38,167 nucleotides of DNA from AA29 sp041481445 (GTDB lineage Bacteria; Acidobacteriota; Vicinamibacteria; Fen-336). Below, piece after piece: positions 6,499 to 14,075 of the stretch. Location: positions 1-38,167 of the forward strand of contig JBGPBV010000058.1 of assembly GCA_041481445.1 (NCBI GenBank). The letters run 5' to 3'. Every line of letters starts with the position of its first letter. Position 1 is the stretch's first letter. The position numbers and the translations under genes are program-made. The notes under the pieces were generated by a model that was not told where the DNA came from, ran no database searches, and saw nothing but the letters and a program-made list of their open reading frames with translations.

Positions 6499-7958
6499 CC
6501 CTGCTGCCCGCGGCGTGGCTGGGGCTGGGCGCCCACCCGCTCGATCCGATGTACGACGTGGCCTGGGCGCGCGACCTCTGCGCCCTCCTCGCCCTCGGCG
6601 CCGGATGGCTCGAGCTGCGCGGCCGCCGGCGCGCCGCGCTGGGCCTGGCCCTGGCGATGGCCGTCGTCGCCGCCGGGTTCTGGAGCGCCGCCCTGCGGCG
6701 GCCCTACGGCGTGCTGATCGATCCCGCGATCACGCGCTGGGCGGCGGACACGATGGTGACCTCTCGCGCGGGAGGGACGGAGACGTTCCTCGCCGGGGAG
6801 CCCGGCACGCGCGGGCCCTGGCGGGCCCTGGCCACCCGGACCTCGCCCGACCTCGTGCTCTGGATTCCCAGCCTGCTGCCGCCGGTGATCCTGCTCGTCT
6901 CCGCGCTCGGGATCGCGCTCCTGTGGCCGGGGCGTTCCGCGGTCCTCGCCGCCATCCTCTGGGCGGGGGCGTCGACGGGCGCGCTCGACGCCCTGCGCGG
7001 CGTCGGGTTCCTCGACTTCCTCTGGCGGCGGCCGGGACGGGCCCTCGAGTGGCTGGTGGGCGCGCTCCTCGTTCTCGCGCTCTCACGGTGGCGGCCCCGC
7101 CGTGCGGGTCTGGCCGCCCTCGCGCCGGCTATCGTCATGCTCGCTGTGTGCGCGCGCGGCTCGCCGCCGCGGCTGGGCCTGGCCGACGCCCTGCTGCTCC
7201 TGACCCTGGACCAGCACGTCTGGCTGGCCGCCGGCCTCGCCGGGCTCGCCAGCGTCCGCGATCCCGCCGCCCTGGTCCTCACGGCGGGCGGGGCGGGACT
7301 CGTCCTGCTCTCCACCGGTCTTGGCGCGGTCGACACCTGGACGGCGGCGGCCCTGTACCGCCTGGGCCTCGTGCTGGCCGGAAGCCAGGCCGTCGAGGAG
7401 CTGGCACGGCACGTGGCCGGCGCCGGCCTCGTCGCCGGGGGCCTCGCACGCTTCCGGCACCTGGCCGCGGCGCCCGAGCGCTGGACGACCGCCGCCGTGG
7501 TCGCCCTCGTGCTGGCCGGGTCCTACGTGGCCTGGTGGGATCCGTCGCGCATGGACCCCGTGGCCCGGGAGAGCCTGGCCCCGGTGCCGGAGGCGCTCGC
7601 GCAGGCGGCGGACTGGATCGCCGGTCACACGGATCCGCAGGCCTCTTTCGTCGCCCATGCGGATTACGCTCCCGCCGTGGCCGTGCTGGCCGGGCGCCGC
7701 GTCCTGCGCGCCCCCGGTCTCGCCACCGCCCCCGACGACGAGCGGCGGCGCCGGCTCGAGCAGGCCGTGCTCGCGGGCGAGTGGCCGGAAGCGCTCCGCC
7801 GGCGCTACGACCTGCGCTACGTGTTCCTCGGCCCCGGGCAGTTCAGCGAGCAGGGTCTCGAATCGCCCGAAGCGCTCGAGTCGCGCGGGAGCTTCCGCCT
7901 GCTGTACCAGAGCGACAAGGGCCTGCGCGTCTACGAGCTCGGAGAGGGACGCCGTTAG
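6495..7958 (+). CDS. Second polytopic membrane protein with WWDPSRMD motif
   Basis: 487 residues from GTG 6495, which overlaps the preceding stop. About ten hydrophobic segments are followed by 'AWWDPSRMD' and a soluble C-terminal domain ('FVAHADYAPAVAVLAGRRVL'). The order of motif, then Ala/Pro-rich linker, then 'AxLAG' strand is the same as in the gene just upstream, so the two are tandem paralogues that have diverged in the membrane part. A periplasmic loop after the first helices ('YGVLIDPAITRWAADTM') replaces the 'NWPLQRLYALG' loop of its neighbour. Function unknown; a paired role in lipid-linked sugar handling is a guess from context. Confidence 0.72.
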   Translation: MTLLPAAWLGLGAHPLDPMYDVAWARDLCALLALGAGWLELRGRRRAALGLALAMAVVAAGFWSAALRRPYGVLIDPAITRWAADTMVTSRAGGTETFLAGEPGTRGPWRALATRTSPDLVLWIPSLLPPVILLVSALGIALLWPGRSAVLAAILWAGASTGALDALRGVGFLDFLWRRPGRALEWLVGALLVLALSRWRPRRAGLAALAPAIVMLAVCARGSPPRLGLADALLLLTLDQHVWLAAGLAGLASVRDPAALVLTAGGAGLVLLSTGLGAVDTWTAAALYRLGLVLAGSQAVEELARHVAGAGLVAGGLARFRHLAAAPERWTTAAVVALVLAGSYVAWWDPSRMDPVARESLAPVPEALAQAADWIAGHTDPQASFVAHADYAPAVAVLAGRRVLRAPGLATAPDDERRRRLEQAVLAGEWPEALRRRYDLRYVFLGPGQFSEQGLESPEALESRGSFRLLYQSDKGLRVYELGEGRR

Positions 7959-7961
7959 AAT
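7956..7961 (+). promoter_or_regulatory. Possible -10 element directly before the GT2 gene
   Basis: TAGAAT (5 of 6 to consensus) overlaps the stop codon of the upstream gene and ends 8 bases before ATG 7970. There is no clear -35 box and no SD before the ATG, so a leaderless transcript is possible. Confidence 0.3.
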
Positions 7962-7969
7962 AGGCGCCC

Positions 7970-8926
7970 ATGTTCTCCGGCCGCCGCGTCTTCGTCGTCG
8001 TGCCTGCGCACAACGAGGAGCGCCTCCTCGGGCGCGTCCTCGACACGATGCCGGAGCTGGTCGACCGCGTCATCGTGGTGGACGACGCCTCCACCGACCA
8101 GACGCCGCGGATCCTCGAGGAGGCCCGGGCGCGGCACGGGTGCCGGTTGAAGGTCATCCGCCACGAAGCCAACGGGGGAGTGGGGGCGGCCATCGTCACC
8201 GGCTACAAGGCCGCTCTGTCGGAAGGCCCGGAGAAGCTGCTCGTCGCGGTCATGGCCGGCGACGCCCAGATGGATCCGGCCGACCTGCCGCGGCTGCTCG
8301 CGCCGCTGGCCGGCGACCAGGCCGACTACGTCAAGGGCAACCGGCTGTTCACGGGCGAGGCCTGGCAGATCATCCCGCGCCATCGCTACCTCGGCAACGC
8401 CGCCCTTTCCCTGCTGACGAAGATCGCCTCCGGCTACTGGCACGTGGCGGACAGCCAGTCCGGCTACACCGTGATCACCGGCGAAGCGCTGGCCGTCCTC
8501 CACCTCGACCGTCTCTACCGCCGCTACGGCTTCCCCAACCACCTGCTGGTCGAGCTCAACAATTACGACTTCCGGGTCCGCGACGTCCCGATCCGGCCCG
8601 TCTACGGGGTCGGGGAGGTCTCGGGCATCCGGCTGCACCGTGTCGTCCCCACCCTGAGCTGGCTGCTCGTGAAGTGCTACTTCTGGCGGATGAAGGAGAA
8701 GTACATCATCCGCGACTTCCACCCGCTCATCTTCTTCCTCGCCTTCGGCCTCCTCCTCACGAGCGCGGGCCTTGGCCTGGGCGCCTGGATCGTCTACCAC
8801 CGGATCGCGGTGGGCGCGCTGGCCGCGACCACCGTCATCTTCGACGCCTTTTGCCTCATCATGGGCTTCCAGATGCTCTTCTTCGCGATGTGGATGGACA
8901 TGGAACGCAACAAGGGGCTCCGCTAG
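7970..8926 (+). CDS. GT2 glycosyltransferase, DPM1/ArnC-like, with C-terminal membrane helices
   Basis: 318 residues. The N-terminal GT-A domain shows 'VPAHNEE' at 11-17, the nucleotide-binding 'VDDASTD' at 37-43 and a metal-binding region 'GDAQMD' around D98. Two hydrophobic helices lie near 248-270 and 278-302. This layout is that of polyprenyl-phosphate mannosyl or glucosyl transferases, which load a sugar from a nucleotide donor onto undecaprenyl phosphate at the cytoplasmic face. Sugar specificity is not readable. It overlaps the oxidoreductase gene by one base (TAG/GTG at 8926). All expected active-site residues are present. Confidence 0.88.
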   Translation: MFSGRRVFVVVPAHNEERLLGRVLDTMPELVDRVIVVDDASTDQTPRILEEARARHGCRLKVIRHEANGGVGAAIVTGYKAALSEGPEKLLVAVMAGDAQMDPADLPRLLAPLAGDQADYVKGNRLFTGEAWQIIPRHRYLGNAALSLLTKIASGYWHVADSQSGYTVITGEALAVLHLDRLYRRYGFPNHLLVELNNYDFRVRDVPIRPVYGVGEVSGIRLHRVVPTLSWLLVKCYFWRMKEKYIIRDFHPLIFFLAFGLLLTSAGLGLGAWIVYHRIAVGALAATTVIFDAFCLIMGFQMLFFAMWMDMERNKGLR

Positions 8927-9939
8927 TGTTCGGATCCTCCAAGGTGGCGATCGGCCTCGCCGGCTGCGGGTATTGGGGGCGCAACCTCGCTCGCAACCTC
9001 TACCAGATGGGACACCTGGCCGCGGTGGTGGACCCGAGCGCGAAGGTGCTGAAGGAGGTGAAGGCCAGCTACAAGGGCGTGCGCACCGGCTCCGACTTCG
9101 CGATCCTCCTCGACGACCGCAAGATCAAGGCGGTCGCTCTCGCCGTCCCCGCCGCCCAGCACTACGAGCTGGCCCGGAAGGCGCTGGAGGCGGGCAAGGA
9201 CGTCTTCGTGGAGAAGCCGCTCGCCCTGCGCGTCCCGGAGGCGGAGGAGCTGGTCGAGCTCGCGCGCCGGCGCAAGCGGATCCTGATGGTCGGCCACATC
9301 CTCGAGTACCACCCCGCCATCCTCAAGCTGAAGGACTTCGTGGACTCGGGGGAGCTCGGGGACATGCACTACGTCTACTCGAACCGGCTCAACCTCGGGA
9401 AGGTGCGCAAGGAGGAGAACATCCTCTGGAGCTTCGCCCCCCACGACATCTCGGTCATCCTGCTCCTGATGGGGATGCTGCCGGAGTGGGCGTCCACGAG
9501 CGGGCAGCACTACCTGCAGCACGAGATCGCCGACGTCACCATGACCTGCCTGGCCTTCCCCGGCCGCCCGCGCGCCCACATCTTCGTGAGCTGGCTGCAT
9601 CCCTTCAAGGAGCAGAAGCTGGTGGTGATCGGCAGCAAGAAGATGGCCGTCTTCGACGACGTGGTGAAGGACGGCAAGCTCAAGATCTTCGACAAGGGGA
9701 TCGAATGGAAGGACGGGCAGCCGGTGATCCGCCAGACCGCGGAGTCGACCCTGTTCTTCCCGGAGATGGAGCCCTTGCGGGAGGAGCTGGCCCATTTCGT
9801 GGACTGTGTCCGCACGCGGCGCGCGCCGCGCACGGACGGGCCGAGCGGCCTGCGCGTGCTGCGCGTGCTCGACGCCTGCCAGCGGTCCATCGATTCCGGC
9901 GGCCAGCCCGTGCGGATCCAGGAGCGAGGGCCGAAGTGA
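8926..9939 (+). CDS. Gfo/Idh/MocA-family sugar-nucleotide oxidoreductase (WlbA/WbpB-like)
   Basis: 337 residues. A Rossmann motif 'GLAGCGYWGRNLARNL' starts at residue 10 and the family 'EKP' motif is at 94-96, followed by the alpha/beta domain with 'GHILEYHPAILKLK'. Members oxidise or reduce a sugar hydroxyl with NAD(P). The adjacent WbpD/WlbB-like acyltransferase points to the WlbA/WbpB branch, which oxidises C3 of UDP-GlcNAc uronic acid so that an amino group can be added. GTG 8926 shares its G with the preceding TAG, and the next gene starts inside its stop (TGATG). Assignment to WlbA rests on context; other Gfo/Idh/MocA sugar oxidases remain possible. Confidence 0.88.
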   Translation: MFGSSKVAIGLAGCGYWGRNLARNLYQMGHLAAVVDPSAKVLKEVKASYKGVRTGSDFAILLDDRKIKAVALAVPAAQHYELARKALEAGKDVFVEKPLALRVPEAEELVELARRRKRILMVGHILEYHPAILKLKDFVDSGELGDMHYVYSNRLNLGKVRKEENILWSFAPHDISVILLLMGMLPEWASTSGQHYLQHEIADVTMTCLAFPGRPRAHIFVSWLHPFKEQKLVVIGSKKMAVFDDVVKDGKLKIFDKGIEWKDGQPVIRQTAESTLFFPEMEPLREELAHFVDCVRTRRAPRTDGPSGLRVLRVLDACQRSIDSGGQPVRIQERGPK

Positions 9940-10550
9940 TGCCGGACAAGGACTACTTCGTCCACGAGAGCAGCTACGTCGACGAGCCCGGCCAGATCGG
10001 GAAGGGCACGAAGATCTGGCACTTCTGCCACGTCATGTCCGGCAGCGTGATCGGCCCCCGCTGCAACATCGGGCAGAACGTCGTGGTCTCGCCCGGAGTG
10101 CGCATGGGCGAGGGCTGCAAGATCCAGAACAACGTGAGCCTCTACACCGGGGTCATCCTCGAGGACTTCGTGTTCTGCGGGCCGTCGATGGTGTTCACCA
10201 ACGTGGTGAACCCGCGCAGCGAGGTCGTGCGCAAGGACGAGTACAAGACGACGCTCGTCCGGCGCGGGGCCTCCATCGGGGCCAACGCCACCGTCGTCTG
10301 CGGGGTCACCATCGGCCAGTACGCGTTCGTGGGGGCGGGAGCGGTGGTGACGCGCGACGTCCCCGACTTCGCGATCGTGGTCGGCTGCCCGGCCCGGCGG
10401 ACGGGATGGATGTGCCGCTGCGGGGTGAAGCTGAGGGTCGACGGACCGACCACGCAGTGCGCGGCGTGCGGGACGCGCTACGCTTTCCACAACGACGTGC
10501 TGGCCCCGGCCGGAGACGGGGGTCAGCCGCCGGGCTCGGGGCCGATGTAG
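9939..10550 (+). CDS. wlbB: Left-handed beta-helix N-acetyltransferase (WbpD/WlbB-like) with zinc-ribbon tail
   Basis: 203 residues. The hexapeptide repeats form a left-handed parallel beta-helix. Stretches such as 'GKGTKIWHFCHVM', 'KIQNNVSLYTGV', 'CGPSMVFTNVVNPRSE' and 'ASIGANATVVCG' are those of WbpD/WlbB, which acetylates the 3-amino group of UDP-2-acetamido-3-amino-glucuronic acid using acetyl-CoA. A C-terminal C159xC161 and C174xxC177 set looks like a small zinc ribbon. It is coupled to the oxidoreductase by a TGATG overlap. The DegT aminotransferase expected between the two reactions is not in the window. The last 28 bases overlap the convergent Sat/CysC gene. Confidence 0.9.
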   Translation: MPDKDYFVHESSYVDEPGQIGKGTKIWHFCHVMSGSVIGPRCNIGQNVVVSPGVRMGEGCKIQNNVSLYTGVILEDFVFCGPSMVFTNVVNPRSEVVRKDEYKTTLVRRGASIGANATVVCGVTIGQYAFVGAGAVVTRDVPDFAIVVGCPARRTGWMCRCGVKLRVDGPTTQCAACGTRYAFHNDVLAPAGDGGQPPGSGPM

Positions 10551-12253
10551 CCCTCCCGCTCGAGGTGGAGGATCACCTGCTGGGCCGCTTCGTCCGGGGT
10601 GATCTCGGCCGTCTTGAGCACGACCTCCGCGTCGGTGGGCGGCTCGTAGGGGTCCGAGATCCCGGTGAAGCCCTCGATCAGCCCGGCCCGGGCCTTCGCG
10701 TAGAGACCCTTGCGGTCGCGCGACTCGCAGACGTCCAGCGGCGTGTCGACGTAGGCGAGGACGAATCCCCCCAGGGGCTCGATCATCGCCCGCACTTCCC
10801 GCCGCGCCGCGTCGTAGGGGGCGATGGGAGCGCAGAGGGCGATCCCGCCGTTCTTGGTGATCTCGGAGGCGACGAAGCCGATGCGCCGGATGTTGATGTC
10901 CCGGTCCTTTCGCGAGAACCCCAGCTCCGAGGACAGGTGCTTGCGCACGATGTCGCCGTCGAGGAGGGTGACCGGACGCCCCCCCATCTCGAGCAGGCGG
11001 CTCAGGACGACGTTGGCGACGGTCGACTTCCCGGCTCCGGAGAGGCCGGTGAAGAACACCGTGAACCCGTGGCGCGAGCGCGGCGGGTGGCTGCGCCGCA
11101 GCTCGGCCGCCACTTCCGGGAAAGTGAACCAGGAGGGGATCTCGCGCCCTTCGGCCAGACGGCGGCGCAGCTCGGTCCCCGAGAGCGAGAGCACGGCCGC
11201 CCCCTCGGGCACCTCCTCCTCCGGCATGTACGCGTCACGTTCCGAGACGTAGACCATCTCGCGAAAGGGCACGACCCCGATGCCGAGCTCGCCCTCGTGC
11301 CCCCGCACGAGGGCCTGGGCGGCGTAGGGCTCGTAGAAGGGCCGGCCCGACTTGTCCTTGCCGGGGCCGGCATGGTCGCGTCCCACGATGAAATCGGTGC
11401 AGCCGTGGTTCTTCCGGATGATGGCGTGCCAGAGGGCCTCGCGCGGGCCGCCCAGCCGCATGGCCAGCGGAAGCAGCGCGAGCTTCACGGTGTGCTGGGG
11501 GTACCGCCCGAGGATGGCCTGGTAACAGCGGACGCGCGTGTAGTGGTCGACGTCACCCGGCTTGGTCAAGCCCACGGAGGGGTGCAGGAGGAGGTTGGCC
11601 TCCGTCTCCCGGGCGGCGCGGACCGTCAGCTCGAAGTGGGCGCGGTGGAGCGGGTTCCGTGTCTGGAACGCGATGACGCGGCGCCAGCCCAGCCGGCCGA
11701 ACTCCGCCCGCAGCTCGGCCGGTGTGAGCCGCAGCGTACGGAAGTCATGGTGGGCGGGCGCCTGCAGCGCCTCGACGCGGCCCCCCACGTACCACGGCTC
11801 GGTGCTCTCGAGCAGGTGGGCCACGCCGGGATGCGCCACGTCGTCCGTCCCGTACACGGCGAGCGCCTCCTGCCGCCGGTCGGGCCTCCAGATCTCGGCC
11901 ACGTGCAGGACGGCCAGCATCACGCCTTCCGGATCGCGCAAGACCAGCCTTCCCCCCGGTGCCAGGCCAAGGGCGACGGCCTCGTCCACGTCGAGGTTCA
12001 CTGGTATCGGCCAGAGGGTGCCGTCGGCCAGCCGCATCTGCGAGCACACCGACTCGTGGTCGCGGCGCCCGAGGAAGCCGGTGAGGGGAGAGAAGCCGCC
12101 GCTCGCCAGCAGCTCGAGGTCGCAGAGCTGGCGCGGGCGGAGCGTCCACGACGGCCATTCCCGCGAGAGCGCCTTGAGCTCGGCCGCGCGCGCGCGGTCG
12201 GCCTGAAGGTCGACGAGACGGCCGCCGTGAGGTGGTGTGAGACCGCCGGCCAG
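10523..12253 (-). CDS. Bifunctional sulfate adenylyltransferase / adenylylsulfate kinase (PAPS synthetase)
   Basis: About 576 residues if started at CTG 12253. The N-terminal ATP-sulfurylase domain carries 'QTRNPLHRAH' at about 197-206 and 'GRDHAGPG' at about 291-298. The C-terminal APS kinase carries the P-loop 'GLSGAGKS' near 403-410 and 'DGDIVRKHL'. The pair turns sulfate and two ATP into PAPS, the donor for sulfotransferases. In this frame no ATG, GTG or TTG occurs near the conserved 'LTPPHGG' start of the family. GGAGGTG at 12265-12259 lies 7 bases from a CTG, so CTG is my best start. A GTG at 12394 would need a 104-base overlap with the divergent ligase gene. No PAPS reductase or sulfite reductase gene is nearby, which favours sulfation over assimilation. 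Confidence 0.95.
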   Translation of the reverse strand: MAGGLTPPHGGRLVDLQADRARAAELKALSREWPSWTLRPRQLCDLELLASGGFSPLTGFLGRRDHESVCSQMRLADGTLWPIPVNLDVDEAVALGLAPGGRLVLRDPEGVMLAVLHVAEIWRPDRRQEALAVYGTDDVAHPGVAHLLESTEPWYVGGRVEALQAPAHHDFRTLRLTPAELRAEFGRLGWRRVIAFQTRNPLHRAHFELTVRAARETEANLLLHPSVGLTKPGDVDHYTRVRCYQAILGRYPQHTVKLALLPLAMRLGGPREALWHAIIRKNHGCTDFIVGRDHAGPGKDKSGRPFYEPYAAQALVRGHEGELGIGVVPFREMVYVSERDAYMPEEEVPEGAAVLSLSGTELRRRLAEGREIPSWFTFPEVAAELRRSHPPRSRHGFTVFFTGLSGAGKSTVANVVLSRLLEMGGRPVTLLDGDIVRKHLSSELGFSRKDRDINIRRIGFVASEITKNGGIALCAPIAPYDAARREVRAMIEPLGGFVLAYVDTPLDVCESRDRKGLYAKARAGLIEGFTGISDPYEPPTDAEVVLKTAEITPDEAAQQVILHLEREGYIGPEPGG

Positions 12254-12278
12254 GGGGACACCTCCGATGCCGGCGATG

Positions 12279-12286
12279 ATATCGTA
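12279..12286. promoter_or_regulatory. Possible overlapping divergent -10 elements
   Basis: On the plus strand TATCGT (12280-12285) ends 5 bases before GTG 12291. On the minus strand TACGAT (12286-12281) lies about 15 bases before the SD of the Sat/CysC gene. Both have 4 of 6 consensus matches and share the same base pairs. Neither has a convincing -35 box. The whole spacer between the two genes is 37 bases. Confidence 0.25.
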
Positions 12287-12290
12287 GGCC

Positions 12291-14024
12291 GTGACCGCGC
12301 CCGCGCCTCGCCTCACGCTCGCGGACGCTCCGGTCCTGGCCGCCTTCGTCGCCGTCCCCCTGGCCTGCACTCCCGTCTTCTGGGACCAGTTCACGACCGT
12401 GAAGTGGTACGCCCTTCACGCCCTCGCGATTGCCGCCGCCCTCGGGTTCGCGCTCGCCACTCCGCCCGTGCCGTGGTTCGTGCGCCGGCATCGGCTGCTG
12501 CTGGCGGCGCTGGCGGCGCTGGCGGTGGCCAGCACCCTGAGGACCGGCCTCGCGCGCGCCGCCGGCCCCCTCCTCGATCGGTTCGCCGTGGTCGTGGTCG
12601 TGCTCCTGCTCTATGCCCACCTTCACCGGCGTGGCGGTGACCTGCGCGCCTTCGGCGGTGCGGTGGCGGTGGCGGTGGCGGCCACGGACGCCGCCGTGCT
12701 CGCCCAGCACTTCGGGCTCCAGCCGCTCGGCTTCCTGACCGCGGGCGACTCCCGCTCCGCCTTCTTCGGCAACGTCAACATGGCCGCCCAGTTCCTGGGC
12801 CTGGCCACTCCGTGCCTGCTGTGGACGAGGAGCGCCTGCCGGCGACGCCTCCATCGGGTGGCCCTGGATCTGCTCCTCGTGGCGACGCTCGGGTCGATCG
12901 CCGTGCTCGGGTCCCGCTCGGTCCTGCTGGCCACCGGTCTCGTCCTCATGGTGTGGATCGCCCTGCGGGCGGCCCCGGCGACCCTGGTGGGCGCGGGGCT
13001 GGCCGCCTCGCTGTTGCTGGCGGGCATCCTCGTCCGTGACGCCGGCGAGCGCACGAGCGTGTCGTCCCCCGCCATGCTCGCGGACAAGGCGGAGGCCACC
13101 GCGATACGCCTCGGGCTGTGGCAAGGGACGATCCGGATGATCCGCGACCATCCGCTCGGGGTCGGCGCCGGGAACTTCCCCGATCGGTTCGTGCCCTACC
13201 AGCGAGTGGGCCTCGTGCCGGACGAGCAGCTCCTCTACCGATGGCCGCACGACGAGTGGCTGCGGGTGGCCGCCGAGGACGGTCTCCCGTTCGCCGGGCT
13301 GGCCGCGGTGGCCGCCGTGCTCCTCGGGCGGGCGGCCGGGCGCGGATTGCGCCGCCGATCCCGTGGGCCCCAGGACCGCGCGTTCCTCGTCTCGACGGCG
13401 GCGGCCCTGGCCGTCGAGGCGACCTTCCAGTTCCCGTTCGCGATGGCGGCGGCGGCGTTGATCGGCGCGCTCTTCGTGGCCCATGCGCTGTACCTCGCGG
13501 ACGAGTCCGAGGAGCCCGGAACCGCCTCCCCGTTCGGGGCGGAGGCGGCCAGGCCCGCCCTCGGGAGCCGCCGGCTCGCCGGTGCGGCCTGGACCGCGCT
13601 CGCGACGGGGGCGCTCGTCGCCCTCCTGCGGGTGGCGGGCGCCGACTACCTCCTGGCCCGCGCCGCCGACGATCGTCGCGGGCTGAAGACCGCGTGCGCG
13701 CTGGACCCGCGGCGAGTGGAAGCGTGCGTGCTCGCGGCCTGGCGTCAGCTCCGCGACGGCAACCGCGCACCCGGGCGGCGCACCCTGGCCCGACTCCTCG
13801 AGACCTCGCCCGACTACTACCCGGCGCTCAAGCTGCGGGCGGAGGACGCGCTCGCCGCCGGACACCGCGAGGCGGCGTGCGCCGACCTGAGGCGCTACGA
13901 CGCCCTGTTCGCGGGGGCGAGCTCGGTGCACGCCACCGTCGCCGCCCAATGCCCGGCGGTGGCGGCGCGCGCCTCCGCCTCCGCCGCGCCGGCGGAGAGG
14001 ACGGGCCCGCCGGACGGCTCCTAG
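12291..14024 (+). CDS. O-antigen ligase / Wzy-like polytopic membrane protein
   Basis: 577 residues. About ten hydrophobic segments are present, and the large periplasmic loop has the Wzy_C-type pattern 'RLGLWQGTIRMIRDHPLGVG' with 'GAGNF', then 'PHDEWLRVAAEDGLP'. These features define the O-antigen ligase/polymerase family, which joins polyprenyl-linked glycans to an acceptor or to each other. After a last helix near 445-460, a soluble tail of about 120 residues with 'ALDPRRVEACVLAAWRQLRD' looks TPR-like. An ABC exporter in the same locus suggests ligase rather than polymerase, but this is not proven. GTG 12291 is the start, with no SD. Confidence 0.82.
   Translation: MTAPAPRLTLADAPVLAAFVAVPLACTPVFWDQFTTVKWYALHALAIAAALGFALATPPVPWFVRRHRLLLAALAALAVASTLRTGLARAAGPLLDRFAVVVVVLLLYAHLHRRGGDLRAFGGAVAVAVAATDAAVLAQHFGLQPLGFLTAGDSRSAFFGNVNMAAQFLGLATPCLLWTRSACRRRLHRVALDLLLVATLGSIAVLGSRSVLLATGLVLMVWIALRAAPATLVGAGLAASLLLAGILVRDAGERTSVSSPAMLADKAEATAIRLGLWQGTIRMIRDHPLGVGAGNFPDRFVPYQRVGLVPDEQLLYRWPHDEWLRVAAEDGLPFAGLAAVAAVLLGRAAGRGLRRRSRGPQDRAFLVSTAAALAVEATFQFPFAMAAAALIGALFVAHALYLADESEEPGTASPFGAEAARPALGSRRLAGAAWTALATGALVALLRVAGADYLLARAADDRRGLKTACALDPRRVEACVLAAWRQLRDGNRAPGRRTLARLLETSPDYYPALKLRAEDALAAGHREAACADLRRYDALFAGASSVHATVAAQCPAVAARASASAAPAERTGPPDGS
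12501..12527 (+). repeat. Three-copy 9-bp tandem repeat inside the ligase-like gene
   Basis: CTGGCGGCG occurs at 12501-12509 and 12510-12518, with a one-base variant at 12519-12527. It encodes Leu-Ala-Ala repeats in a membrane helix. Gain or loss of a unit would stay in frame. A second short hexamer run (GGTGGC) is at about 12661-12680. Confidence 0.6.
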
Positions 14025-14039
14025 GGCCGGCTCCCGGGT

Positions 14040-14068
14040 TTGACGAAGCACCTGCCGTGGGTTGGAAT
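14040..14068 (+). promoter_or_regulatory. Predicted promoter of the giant sulfotransferase-glycosyltransferase gene
   Basis: TTGACG at 14040-14045 (5 of 6), a 17-base spacer, and TGGAAT at 14063-14068 (4 of 6). The predicted transcription start is at about 14075-14076, where an in-frame GTG sits. A TTG frame opening at 14040 would be the -35 box itself. No good SD is present before any candidate start. Confidence 0.45.
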
Positions 14069-14075
14069 GAGCGCA

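Noticed and set aside
10523..12253. Sat/CysC as part of assimilatory sulfate reduction
   Set aside because: No PAPS reductase, sulfite reductase or sulfate transporter gene is in the window, whereas two sulfotransferase domains are. The rest of the genome could still change this.
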